Source: Margaritispora aquatica (taxonomy: Eukaryota; Ascomycota; Leotiomycetes; Helotiales; Discinellaceae). Taken from it: 64,000 bases of DNA. Shown piece after piece: positions 1 through 10,841 of the stretch (position 1 is its first letter; every line of letters starts with the position of its first letter). Under the pieces are notes generated by a model. It was given only the letters and a program-made list of their open reading frames with translations, did no database searches and was not told the DNA's origin. Where the stretch lies: NCBI GenBank assembly GCA_007644065.1, contig VJWN01000008.1, forward strand, positions 188,411-252,410, given 5' to 3'. The position numbers and the translations under genes were made by a program.

Positions 1-101
1 ATTTCCCAATTACATTAAGTAATTACAGTCATTCCACGTCATCAAAACTTCCACGATAGCAGAAAGTCTCCCTGAACTCCTCGCACATTACTGCCTCTGC
101 T

Positions 102-1157
102 TCACACACCTCCCAACAATCCCTTCTCGCTAAGCTTCAGCTCTTCACTGACAAACTCCCATACCATCTTCCTACACCCCACATGCTTCGTATGAGGCAT
201 AGGTTCCCACTCCCAAATCCGATTCACGAACTTGGCGCCAACAATGCCATCCTTCTCATCCGGCTTCAACTGATCCAGCCCCAGACTCGGCGCCGTCGCT
301 GCATGCACGATACACAAACTGCCCTGCTGCGCACTAATGCCCACGTACGGGAGCAATTTACTCAAAATCCACTCTCCCCACCCGATGCCCTTCTGACTCG
401 CATTCCAGATGTTCGTCTGCACGTATCCGGGGTGCACACCATGGACGACGATCTTCCTGTAGCTCTGTTCCGAGGACGCTGCGAGACGGACTTGCAGCTC
501 TGTGAGCCAGGTCTGGAAATACAGCTTGTTGTGTGCGTACGACATCTCGGAGCAGGCGTTTGCGTTGGAGAGGTTGAAGCGTCCTAGGTACTGCATGTTG
601 GACGTTGTGCAGAGGACACGAGGGGCTTCCGCTTTCGCGAGAGCAGGGAGCAGAGACAGTGTGAGAAGCGCGTGGGAGAGTAGGTTCACTTGGTGGATGA
701 GCTCGAAGCCGTCTTTTGTGACGACTTTCTTGCTCAAGGTGCTGCTCAGTCCGGCGTTGTTACAGAGCACATCTAGCGGTCGTCCGGTTTCGAGGTATCG
801 CTTTGCGAGGGCTGAGACGGACGCGAAGGACGCCATGTCGATGTCCCAGCACTCGATGGAGGAATTCAGGTGTCCGGCCAGTTTCGCGGCGTTCTTACAT
901 TCTGTGACGACGGCTGAGGGGTGTGGTTCTCGTGGGGGAGGGTTCGGCCGGCAGGCGAGGACGAGATGTGCACCCCATGAAGCGAATTGAAGAGCTGCTT
1001 CACGACCTATGCCTGAGTTGCCGCCGGTGATTAGGATGTGTTTCCCAGTTAGGTCGGTCGGGGCAACTGTGAGCTGCTGGGCGTTACAGCATTGGAGGGA
1101 CTTGTAGTTTGTCCATAGGAAGGAAGGTTGGGGACATGGTGAGTTATATTTGGGCAT
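102..1157 (-). CDS. Short-chain dehydrogenase/reductase (SDR), retinol-dehydrogenase-like
   Basis: NAD(P)-dependent oxidoreductase of the classical/extended SDR fold, substrate unknown. Single exon of 351 aa. Seen: the nucleotide-binding motif TGGNSGIG at residues 44-51, the structural NNAG at 133-136, a TTS serine region near 184-186, and the catalytic pair in YAHNK (Tyr207, Lys211). The open frame reaches further upstream, but only through non-ATG codons, so the ATG at 1157 is taken as start. An N-terminal extension of about 35 residues precedes the Rossmann fold, and a further C-terminal segment follows it, as in retinol-dehydrogenase/WW-oxidoreductase-like fungal SDRs. No membrane anchor is evident. 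The stop lies about 100 bases from the window edge, so its left neighbour is unseen. The SDR assignment is firm; the substrate cannot be inferred. Confidence 0.9.
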   Translation of the reverse strand: MPKYNSPCPQPSFLWTNYKSLQCCNAQQLTVAPTDLTGKHILITGGNSGIGREAALQFASWGAHLVLACRPNPPPREPHPSAVVTECKNAAKLAGHLNSSIECWDIDMASFASVSALAKRYLETGRPLDVLCNNAGLSSTLSKKVVTKDGFELIHQVNLLSHALLTLSLLPALAKAEAPRVLCTTSNMQYLGRFNLSNANACSEMSYAHNKLYFQTWLTELQVRLAASSEQSYRKIVVHGVHPGYVQTNIWNASQKGIGWGEWILSKLLPYVGISAQQGSLCIVHAATAPSLGLDQLKPDEKDGIVGAKFVNRIWEWEPMPHTKHVGCRKMVWEFVSEELKLSEKGLLGGV

Positions 1158-1982
1158 TTTAAGTATATGAGTCAGTATATAGACTTGAGTATGATAGACT
1201 ACAACCAAATCAGCTTTTTTCGATGAGTGTGCTGTTTTGTTGGAGACTTTATACCTAAGATAATTGTTGGCGTCTCAAGATGAGCTTCGCAAGCTCGCAA
1301 CCAAGATGCCGAGGCACCTTTGTGCCCTAACTAGGCATCATTCCAAAACGGATGGTCATTGGCCAATTGTTATAACAGTGCATTTCGAATATACGTTTCA
1401 TCGCGTCGTTTTGGCAGTCTTAATGGGGAACATGATGGGATGCCGAGGATCGAGATGAAGTTACAAGTTTCAAACCTCCGACTTGTCAAAGGGCCGGGTA
1501 GCTTGCCGAGGCCGGTCGGCCGCCCCGGCAAGACCACCGGAAGCGAAGCCGGATTTTGGAATGGGCTTCGGGTATCTGTTGCCTTGGGTTCAATCAATGT
1601 CCAGACTTTCTTTAGCTGTACACTATCGGTGGACAAAGGGCTAGGGTAGGCTCCATTTGGTTATGAGTAGTTATAGAACAAAAATTTTGACAATAAAATA
1701 GTCTCAGCGAAACGTACCAAGCGCTCCTTGTGCGTAGGATATGCAGAATGAATAGTCCCATGAAACGGACATAAAACAATGATTCTATGTCAAGAGATGT
1801 CAAATTGCGGTATCAAATATATGCTCTGACTTATCGTTGTCAGGATCATCACTTGTGTAGAAGCAAAAACAATATGCTCTTTTGATCTACGTCTCAAATT
1901 GAAATTAAACGAGACATGCTCCAAATCTAAGCGCATTATTACAGCAGATCTCTCTACTGACATCTCCTCAATCTCAATACAC
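1158..1982. other. Intergenic: SDR promoter and 3' flank of the C48 protease gene
   Basis: About 825 bases with no ORF I can support. It holds the upstream region of the SDR gene and, on the other side, the downstream flank of the protease-like gene. A GC-rich patch at about 1497-1560 stands out and contains the inverted repeat GGCCG-GT-CGGCC at 1510-1521. Confidence 0.6.
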
Positions 1983-4338
1983 CTACCAAAACTCGTCATC
2001 ATCGAGCGTAACTCCAATCCCCGGAAACGGCTGCACCTGATCCCCCCTCTTCCTCGCCATCACCGCCCCCGTCGCACAAAACACCCATTTCTGAAACAGC
2101 TCTCTACTCTCATTCCCCCAGGGCTCCCAATTCCTCAGCCGGAAATCAGTGCACACCTTACTAAGTTCGTCCTTTGAGTACTCCCTCTCTTGAATCTCGA
2201 AGAAATTAGGTGCAGGATAGATGAAGCCGGCTTCTTGGTGGATCTTCGCGTCAAATTGAGAAGGGAAAGGAACACGATCCCGCGGCTGCGGACCGTACCG
2301 AGAGGGCGTGAGCGAGAGGTTGTATTGCAGTGCGGCAATGGTGTAGAGTTCACGTTTCTTGATTCTCGGGGGGACGCCGTCACATCCAGCTGGAGTGTCG
2401 GGATCAGATTCATATAGCACTGGCGAGTTGGGTTCTGGACTGGGAGCAAAGCCGGCTTGCTCGCGTGAATTTCCTTGATTTTGAGACTATGGTTGTTAGC
2501 TTATTCCACATCAAATGCGAGAGGAATCTTCTCTGTTTTCTTACCCCGAAGTATGCAAACGGAGCTGATGGTTTTCGTCTTCCGAATCTTCCCTTTTTGG
2601 CTCTCTGTGTATCTTCGCTATCGCTGGCATCTTCTAACTCAGTAGACTTTCTCTTTTTGCTTGTCTCTAGATCTGTGTCAGTTTTGTTGCTAGGACTTTC
2701 TTCGTACACTCTTCTCATACCCGCTTCCTCATCCTTCTCTTCGTCATATTCCTCATATTCCTCTTCCAACCCGGCCGCAGCTAGCTCTTCTTTCCTTCTC
2801 TTTGCCTCGGCTTCTTTTCTTTCTGCTTTTGCTTCCGCTTTCGCTTGTTGTAAAACGTGACTCCGCCCTTTAATATCCTCAATCGTCAACATGTCATAAG
2901 CGAGCTCACCAGTGAAGCCACCATTGTCCAGCTCAATCGCCATTCTCGGTTTCTTCCAATCATCGAGGTCATAGATCCGATTTCTCTGTCTCTCTTCGTC
3001 CGTACTCGGACCGTACTGAGTCCAACACAACAGATTGAAACCAAAAGCTAGACAAAACGCATTTGTCACCGCGAAAATTCCACAGTTGTAGGTATCATCC
3101 TCGTGTTGCTGCGGTGAATCTGGGCTATCGTCTCTCGTCTTACTGCGCGAGGGCCACTGACCGTAGATTCGCCAATGTCCGTCGGCTGGGTTTCTGTTGT
3201 CCCATGTGAAGTATTGATGGGGAATCCTATGGTTTTGGCCGTCAGCGTATCGTTGGTCATACTGTGAGAAGAAGAATAAAATTCAGATTGACTCACTGGT
3301 CCAGGAGGATCTTTTGTAAGACTTGAATCATAGGGTGATTGCGTTCGTATACGTAACTACCGCTATCGATTGCGAAGACGAATTTCTGTTTAGGTGCGAT
3401 GCCGAACATGCTGACATCTACGCTATATCAGAATCTATATATCTTCGACGTCGACGTCAAGGAATGACATATTACTCACGAGTAGCTTCGAACATTGATG
3501 TTGGTTGATTACGAGATGGAATTAACAGATAGTCCAGGTTCCGGAATCGACTCCCAGTGCAGTCTATACTGCCCAGAAGTTTGAGAGGATTGTCATCCGC
3601 GTTTAAGCTTCCCCGTTTTGATGGAATCAGAGAGTTATTATAATACTGACTGGCCTTACACCATTGTCTGCCAGGTATCGCTGAATATAAATGTCAACTA
3701 AGTCCATTGATATCAATGATGGCTTTAAGTCAGAACTTGTGGATTGCTGAGAGGATACAAGAAGGAGACGGACCTGCACAACTAGGGCCATTGGCATCTA
3801 TTCGAGGATCAGGTTTGTTGCTGCTATCGTTTTCCAAGCGTCTCCAAAAATCAACGTCGTCATCATAGTCTGGACCTTCACCCATTTCTTCATCCTCATT
3901 TGCCGCAGACGCAGCAACAGCAGCAGCAGCAGCTTCTCTATTCCTCTCCTCGCCACGAACTTGATTCACATACTCGCACACAATCCTCAAGTACGTATCC
4001 AACGGCCTGGTTCTATACGCCCCTTGCACTTTGTTATTTCTCCCAAGATACTTCGGCATCACCATAGTCCCCATATCTCGCCATGTAAGCTGATATCTAT
4101 CTGTGTGCAGCTGAGCCAACTGGTCAATGTCGAGTCTTTTTTCACCTTCTTGGGGCGCAGCAAACTCTTCGTCGCTCTCTTGACGGAGTCTGATATCTTT
4201 GGAACACGATTCGAGGACATCTTGGAATCTGATGTATATTGCTCGTTGGGCTTCCGATAGCGGTGCGAATGGTCGACGCTCAACTTCTCGTTTCTGTTCG
4301 GGCGTTAGGTGGGCTGGGTCATGAATTATTGGAGGCAT
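1983..4338 (-). CDS. Ulp1/C48-type cysteine protease-like protein (five exons)
   Basis: Predicted 690-aa protein with a Ulp1-like (SUMO-deconjugating, peptidase C48) fold. Exons on the minus strand: 4338-3774, 3680-3480, 3417-3297, 3226-2545, 2486-1983. Introns are 93, 62, 70 and 58 nt, all GT-AG with CTGAC/CTAAC-like branch points, and all junctions keep frame. Family evidence is the ordered His-Asp-Cys set: His256 (ATHVSMF), Asp273 (FVFAIDS) and Cys344 in TYNCGIFAVTNAFCLAFGF, which closely resembles the catalytic-Cys helix of C48 enzymes. Differences from canonical Ulp1: His is followed by Val rather than Trp, no Gln sits six residues before the Cys, and about 70 residues separate Asp from Cys. 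Downstream is a long charged, Ala/Glu/Lys-rich probable coiled coil with basic clusters (KKRK, RRK) that could be nuclear signals. The start is the ATG at 4338; upstream in-frame codons are not ATG. Activity is unproven. Confidence 0.75.
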
Positions 4339-4763
4339 GTTTGGAAAGCTTGCTTTAAATATGGAATTGGAAAAAAACACGGTCGAGGGGAGCTCATCAC
4401 GTAGGACGTACGGAGCTCTTCAGAACAATGTAAACAAAGAAAAATACATACCAATTGTGAAGCTGCGCACAGTTAGATCAAATCAAAACAAAGAAACCAG
4501 CTTTTCATCCACTCTACTTTAGCTAGGAACAAAAGAAATTCGAATCCGCATTGCCATGTGTGTTAAGTTATTGTCCCCCTTCCCCTTTTCTCTCGCTTAG
4601 CATCAAGGTTCGGTTACGTCATCTGAAGCCGAACTTACCGGCTAGCTTCAAACAGCTTTTGGATTCTTGTCCCTTTCCATAGACTACACAATCTCAATTA
4701 TTCTTTTCCCGAGTAGGATCTAGTCCTGAACATAGTTATCAAATTTCCAGTTAAATATCAACA
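4339..4763. promoter_or_regulatory. Divergent promoter region
   Basis: The 425 bases between the start codons of the C48-like gene (minus) and the membrane-protein gene (plus) must carry both promoters. No coding signal is visible. There are pyrimidine-rich stretches near 4570-4600 and 4665-4700 ahead of the plus-strand gene, as is common in fungal promoters. I cannot name any factor binding site with confidence. Confidence 0.5.
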
Positions 4764-5737
4764 ATGTACACCAAGCTCCCATATACCCTTCACACTCGCT
4801 ACCGCTCCATCGCCATCGCCTGGACAGTTATCCTCATCCCCCCAACAATCATCAATCTCGCTCTCTTCTACGGCCTCTGGTATGGCCAACCAGATTTCGA
4901 TAGAATCCTCGGTACAGCCTTACTCCCTCTCTCCCTTGAGTCCTGTTCGTCCTTCGCCACCCACTAACACGTGATACAGCTCTCGCCATCCCCACCGCTA
5001 TCCTAGGAATATTCACCATAATAGGCATCGCCGAGCGAATCTACAAGCTCACCAAAGATTCAGACGAGTTTCGTCCTCTAGGTGGGCAAAGATACGCCTT
5101 GGACGTCTTTCAATGGGGTTATTTCGCTGCGTTGATCCTCATCTCAGCGCTTATTAGCAGTGCTCTCGCAAGAGGCGATGTCGATGACGATGGGCATGAG
5201 TTGCAAATGAGATTGGTCAGCTTGCCGGCTGCTGTGTTGATGTTCTTCCTCGCAACTTTGACTCTGCTATCTCTGGTATTAGGAGAGTTTGATGTCAATC
5301 TTCCGTTTCGATTTGGGAGTGTGCAGGCAGGCAATAGAGTTCGGCCAGCTGTTTACTATATCGTCGAGGATGTAGTGGCCGTAGATGGGAATGGAGGACT
5401 CGCATTTAGGGAGGCGTGGACGAAGCGGTATGATGAAAGTACGGTGTTTCGGAAGATGATCTTTGAGCTAAGTATCGTGTGGATGCTGGTCTTCTACGTG
5501 TTGGCAGGGCTTTTTGCCGTGCTGGTCATGAGCTTGCCTAAGGAGTCTGTGTATGCTGTTGGATGGGCTGGTTCTTTTCCGATAGCAGGATTGCTGGCTG
5601 TATGGACAATTTTGTATGTGAAGGCTAGGCTGAAGGATGAGCAGATCGTCGAAGAAGCGGAGGTAAATTCTCGTGTTGCTACTGGGGAGGACCAGGAGAA
5701 TAGCGAGAGAACACCTCTCCTGGAAGGAAGTGTCTGA
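4764..5737 (+). CDS. Six-helix membrane protein with dileucine tail, unknown family
   Basis: Two exons, 4764-4911 and 4980-5737, joined across a 68-nt intron (donor GTACAG, branch CACTAAC, acceptor ATACAG). The product is about 301 aa. Six hydrophobic segments are visible: roughly residues 16-40 (VILIPPTIINLALFYGLWY), 49-69, 91-107, 127-147, 212-236 and 244-264, with a hydrophilic lumenal or extracellular loop between the fourth and fifth. The tail ends SERTPLLEGSV. Its acidic dileucine signal (E-x-x-x-L-L type) is known in fungi and animals for AP-3/AP-1 sorting to the vacuole or lysosome, so a vacuolar membrane location is an inference. I do not recognise the family. It is divergent from the protease-like gene and convergent with the small ORF at 6004-6312. 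Confidence 0.8.
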
Positions 5738-6003
5738 ATGATTAGATGGACTAGACACGTCGATCTGGAAGCGTTTCAGGTTGGTCTAAGATTTTCTTGA
5801 AGTTGTTGGACTTTCGTGAATGAGAAGAAAAAGTTCCATAGAAATGTATATTTCTGTTTTAATATTGAATTGAAATGAGTAGATTAAGATTTTGCATCCA
5901 GTAAGCGCTAAAAGGGAAGAGAAAAGAGCTCCATTTGTAGAGGAATGGCAATACGAGATATCATAATCGTGTCCATAACATACTGAAGCCCCATAGACAT
6001 CTC

Positions 6004-6312
6004 TCAACCACTATAGCAATTACACGATCGACAACTATATTGTACACAAGCGATGCCATTTAACGCCTCAACTCTCTGAATCTGTGCATACGTCGCTATC
6101 ACGACCCAACTGTCGAACTCAGAAACAGAGCTGGGATATGTTGCGCGAGGTGGATGCTCTGTGATGGTCTGCATTGCTGCTGCTAAGTTGGCTAATGCGA
6201 TTGGATCCAATCGATACCAATAGTTCGGAAAGACTATATATGCCCTCAAGCCGTTCTCGTCTGTGAATTCGGTAGGTTGATCGGGTTCTATAGTTGGCTT
6301 GGCAGTGGTCAT
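6004..6312 (-). CDS. Small hypothetical protein (102 aa)
   Basis: ATG-started ORF of 102 aa with balanced composition and no low complexity, which makes it more believable than the other short ORFs nearby. There is no signal peptide, membrane segment or known motif. The C-terminus has four cysteines in 13 residues (CVQYSCRSCNC). No intron is needed. It lies tail-to-tail with the membrane-protein gene, 266 bases away. It could be a species-restricted protein or the last exon of a gene whose upstream part I cannot see. No function is proposed. Confidence 0.45.
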   Translation of the reverse strand: MTTAKPTIEPDQPTEFTDENGLRAYIVFPNYWYRLDPIALANLAAAMQTITEHPPRATYPSSVSEFDSWVVIATYAQIQRVEALNGIACVQYSCRSCNCYSG

Positions 6313-7000
6313 GATGGATGTGGTGTTACACAGGAAGTAAAGTTCTGGCGGGAAGGTTGATGCTGTGTTGGATTGGGAATCATGCTATGCGGTCAATCGA
6401 ATAAAGCGAGTCGTCACTGCGTAGTATTTGAACGGTTGATTATGATTCGCTGGATATTTTTGATTGCGCATTCTTGAATAGTTCTTTGTTCGTGCTCAGC
6501 GAACATCTACCAAAGCGTTCGTTTTCAGATGGGATAAAAATGCTTTTGGACTCTCCATACCGTTAGAGCTTATTACTCTCAAGTAGCAGACACCCACTAA
6601 ACTTCTCACAGATCCTGTAGAAAAGTCACTGCGATTACCTAGGCTTCAGAGCAACATGAATACAAGTTTGTGTGTCATTCCAGTCTGTATGGAAGAGGCA
6701 ACCAGTCGCTATCCGCCTAGATTCGTACCCTGCAAATGAGATACCAACACAAGGAGAGTGATTTCATAGGCTGACATGCTACTGATATTCAATGAGCTGC
6801 AAATTTCAGGGGTTGGGAGCAGACATAGCTTAAAGAGGCTAATATACTTCAGCAGATCGTGTTGTTTAGGAACGAGAATGGTAAAATGGCATTTGAGACT
6901 TTTAAACATAAACAGCAAGCAACTGTGGTATCTTCCCAGAACTCCAATAGCGTAAGAAGATCATGCACGTAGCAATTGATATGATCAAGTGATCGTGAAT
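6313..7000. other. Intergenic, nothing recognised
   Basis: About 690 bases between the small hypothetical gene and the 3' end of hus1. Only short ORFs without supporting features occur, and no repeat or RNA gene was recognised. Confidence 0.5.
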
Positions 7001-8215
7001 TTAAACACTGAAAGAAGAAATATAGTACTGTCACAACCGTTAGTCAATTTCTCGACACATGCTAAAGTAAGAAACATACCGTGAGCACCGACTCCTCTGC
7101 ACCACCATAGCTCGACAAATAGACGTAAAGAATCAATGCATGCTCATCAGCAAAACCTAAGCAGTCAGTAGATGCTATTCAGGAGTAGAGAGCCTCCTTA
7201 CAAGCAATGACACGCCCCCCAAGCCTACCTACACTCAACACCTTTCCCCAATCTCTGCCATCTATCCTCACAGTTGACCAAGCCTCGGGACCAGCAGCCT
7301 TTAGCTTCGAGCTCGGATGCTCTTGCACACCATCATCGCCGTCTTCGACCTGTCGAGGATCAAGCTCAGGGTTCGTAAGTCCAGTCCAGACACTCGAGAT
7401 GTTCAGCGCATCGGTAGCAATGCTTAGTTTCAAGCTCCCATGCATATTTGCAGCCAGCTCCAACTTTGGCACCATCGCAGAGCCTCTTCCACCACCGCCA
7501 GTAGTAGCCATGGCTAGCTTTGTAAAGCGATCCGAGATGGCTTTTAGCTGTAAAAGAGATGGCAGAATGATGTGTGCATCTGGCTCCCGAACTCGTGGTT
7601 CATGAATACCCTCTACACTATCTGCTGTCAAGACTCGGATCGGTATGTCCTGTGTGACAATCGTTTCTCTGTCTCTATTCGCATCCAAGCTCTCCTCCCC
7701 AAACCCATTGTCTCCGAAAGGATCTGAACTTTGTCCATTTAAGAAGCCACCCGCACTCTGTCCACTGCTAATTGTGTTGGTAATGATTGTTAGGGATAAA
7801 ACTGGAACATTATCTTTCTTTGTGAGGCGTATCGAGGCAGATGACGCGTTAATCGCAGATTTCAGAGCGCGATTGAGGGGTAGGAGGGGTAATTCGAGGT
7901 TGATGGTATTGTTTGGAGCGGCAGATTGGATGGTGTAGTCTTCGAATATGGAATCAATCGACAAAGATCTTCATGAATCAGTTTATTCACCGCAGATATA
8001 GAGTCAAACACTTACGCCCATACTTGGGTGCCCGTCTCTGGAATAATTGTGAATCGTACAGCATCGTCATCGAGTCGAACCCATGCTACTTTGCCCAAAG
8101 ACGACAATGATGCCGTGAGCTCTGTAGAGATATTTTAGTACACACTCAAGATCCTTAGTAAACCACACATACTAGAGAAAGTCGCGATATTCCTCACGGA
8201 AGTTTTGAATCGCAT
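7001..8215 (-). CDS. hus1: Checkpoint clamp protein Hus1 (9-1-1 complex)
   Basis: Subunit of the Rad9-Rad1-Hus1 ring, the PCNA-like clamp loaded at damaged DNA to activate the checkpoint kinase in the nucleus. Five exons: 8215-8173, 8121-8016, 7968-7202, 7156-7080, 7027-7001; introns are 50, 47, 45 and 52 nt; product 339 aa. Exon 1 encodes MRFKTSVRNIATFS, matching the MRFK start typical of Hus1. Exon 2 gives a clamp strand ending DDDAVRFTIIPETGTQVW, followed by SIFEDYTIQS. The middle has TQDIPIRVLTADS, the counterpart of the THDIPIKV segment of animal Hus1. The fourth exon supplies the conserved end HALILYVYLSSYGG. Splicing to the tiny last exon (TYYISSFSV) is less certain, because reading through would end the protein a few residues earlier. 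A Gly/Ser-rich insertion around residues 105-130 is longer than in animals, as often seen in moulds. Confidence 0.92.
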
Positions 8216-10125
8216 ATTGAGAGTTGATGTTGTAACTAGGTGGAGCGTCAGACGCGATACGCGTTTTAGCGTGTTTGTCAAATCTAGGACTCCATCACTT
8301 CTTCACCCCTCTATTCCGTCAACAAAGTATAAATTTACAATACAAAACTAAATGATAAACTCTCGGGGCCCTTAAAATCTATCAACAGCTCGGTTCTGTC
8401 AAGTTCAAGAACAGTTTTAAGGGCCATTAACCATAGTCCAAATATACCTCTGGTACTACTGCACTGCAATCCAATGCTCTTCATCGGATCATGCTCGGGA
8501 TCTAGATGATCGCTAGGAAACGACTGACATGCCTGATTACCTTATCTTTTCTTTGTAGGAGAACAAATCCAACTTTTGAATTATTGTAGTGTTTGCTTAT
8601 CCAGTCTAAATTTGTTGGTGGCAAGTCTGATCCAACAATTAGAAAGATGCCTCGTGGCTTCAGATCCAGAAGTCGTAAGCGAGCTCTTTTGATGGTCAAC
8701 CTCTCTCTTCACTTCTCATCTATGAATCTCCTCTTCTCTTCATGGCTCGGTCTTGCTTGTTGGGATTTCGATAACAAAGAAGCAGGTGTCAAAAGGCGAC
8801 TTCCAGCGCTTTTGGGTAGCGGCGTCTAGTTCCAACCTGGCTTCGAGAGTGCATCCTTCTCAGCTTCGAAGTGAGTTTCTCTTTGTGGCCATCCAGTTGT
8901 CGCATCACATCAACATAATAATCCCCAGCTTCAGTGTTGATTTGTGGTAGCATGGAAGCATTAGAGTTTGGATAAGTAAACTGCTATACTCCATCTCAAC
9001 TTTGGTGGGAACCTGCTATGGTTTTGGCGTATTCTCTGTGTTCATGTTCGGTATTGTTTCGAAGTATGTGGGAAGTCAAACTAATTTTCTAACCAGTGAG
9101 AAACGCCCATGACGAAAGTGGGATCTAGAGGGCGCTCTCACCTGGCTCTACAAGTCCACAGGATCAGTAGATTTCCTGAGCGCTTGGTCTTGCTCACTCA
9201 CCAAGTGTACCATGGTTGTATCTATGAGCAATTCAACAAGTTTCCAATGCCTAGAGCTGGATGGAGATCCGCCTGTCAGTATGGTAATGCTTGAATTGAA
9301 AATTCAACGACATCTATTTACAGAGGCTTAGATCTTGGGCTTTGGAGGGGTTCAGACTTAGTCTGTAGAGGGCCAGCTGGGGATTAGTGTGACTTCCAGG
9401 GGTCGACCTCTTCGCTTCACAGCAACAGAAGCTAGAATCGTTAGGTAAGAGGTACTTCATGCCTGGAATTCACTTAGCGCCTCGACATTCATTTCTTTGG
9501 GACGTTAACGTGATCCCACCTTGCATACACATGATACGCCTCGCTCTGACTGGCTATAGAAGAATCTTTGAAGTGGGTCCTGTAACTACTCGAGGGGGGT
9601 TTAGTCGACAGATATTTCCACCTCAACGTCGAAGAAGTAGACCTCAGCGTACGACATACAAAAGATTTCGAAGATCGGCTCTGCAAATCCTCCATAAACA
9701 AGAACAACTCACTCTCGAGAATCGCTCTATTCACTATTCACTGTTCGGTGTTCGTGCCGTATTCATCTTACTAAGTCGCCTTCTCAGAAACTCCAGCCCG
9801 GCCTCCCAAAGCAGGTTACAAAGACTCCAGCCTCGCCATTGAGACGAATTTCTTCAAAACAGACGCGTGAAAATACTCCTCAAATAACAATTGCAGGTCA
9901 TCAGATTGATTGATTATTTAATTCATCGCAAATATTGCCAGTAAGTGCCAATCTCTTATGAAAGCATTTTCTTCAAGTTTTGGGGAAAGTTGAAATACAG
10001 CCATCAATGTGCCTCTTGGCTGTCTTTTTACACTTCTGATTCACTATTCTATTTTCTGGAATACTGCTGATTGTCATTGAATAGGAGAGCACCAAGAGTA
10101 GCAGAATCAACATCCAGTTAGCCAA
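8216..10125. other. Long intergenic region, no supported gene
   Basis: About 1.9 kb between hus1 and the hypothetical gene at 10126. Short ORFs occur in several frames, the longest being 127 codons at 9459-9842 on plus. They lack recognisable motifs and splice partners, and have the composition of random sequence. It contains the hus1 promoter (next to 8215) and probably that of the plus-strand gene. Confidence 0.5.
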
Positions 10126-10841
10126 ATGGATCCTAGCCCTCATCCATCCAGCGATGCCGGCCAAGAGGTAAGTAATAATCAATCCAGAGCAATGAGTACG
10201 TACTAACAATAGCATAGGTCGTCATCTCTCAAGGATCCGGAGGAAAACCCCGTCAGCTTCGCAACCAAACCGTCCTCCCTTCCGATGCTACCCACGAGCC
10301 ACGCCAAACAAGCCGAATCGTCGTAACTCCCCATTCTCAGCCACCGTCAACCTATATCGATTATGCTAACGCAGCACGCAATCCATGGAAGGGCAGTAAA
10401 ATCGCGACTCGGCAGTTTCGGGATCTCAACCCACGGGGAAAGCCTAGAACAGGTAGAGGAACTGATGGAAAGGCCGCTGACTCGGAGTACGCTAGATGGC
10501 TGGATAAACTCAACAAAAAGAGCAAAGCACGTGGCGATCAGGTCCTGACCGGTGACAGGATCAGTGGATATCAGGATTTGGTAGACGCTCTGGAACTCGA
10601 GGAGGACAGTAGTGTCACTACGAAGCGAGCAGCTTCTGTACCTACACCACCAGTAACTCCGCCAGGACCCACAGTAGGAATTTCTCTCTCCATTGTTTCT
10701 CGACCTGGTGTCAGGGATCAGTCTGAGCAACGTATTCTTCACCAAGCGCTGGCTACCAGTAGCTTGGTCTTCGGCCAGATGCCAGGTACTGTGACCCCGA
10801 GCGCAGCGCCAGGTCGCTCCAGGCGCCTTTTCGAGTTGTAG
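10126..10841 (+). CDS. Hypothetical basic, Pro/Thr-rich protein (221 aa)
   Basis: Two exons, 10126-10167 and 10218-10841. The 50-nt intron has donor GTAAGT, the branch site TACTAAC and acceptor CATAG, so the split is well supported. The protein starts MDPSPHPSSDAGQE, then has a basic middle (RNPWKGSKIATRQFRDLNP at about 68-86; a Lys-rich WLDKLNKKSK at about 107-116) and a Pro/Thr-rich stretch (VPTPPVTPPGPTVG) before a tail ending RSRRLFEL. There is no signal peptide or membrane segment. I do not recognise the family. A nuclear or scaffold role would be a guess. The start is the first ATG, and the frame is open throughout both exons. Confidence 0.7.

Noticed and set aside
183..990. Overlapping plus-strand ORFs of 134 and 162 aa
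   Set aside because: They are antisense shadows of the SDR gene, whose motifs are unambiguous on the minus strand.
3066..3296. 76-aa minus-strand ORF within the C48-like gene
   Set aside because: It is an alternative frame across intron 3 and exon 4; the other frame carries the Cys-motif and splices cleanly.
9459..9842. 127-aa plus-strand ORF
   Set aside because: Composition looks random, with no motif, no splice partner and no sign of a domain.
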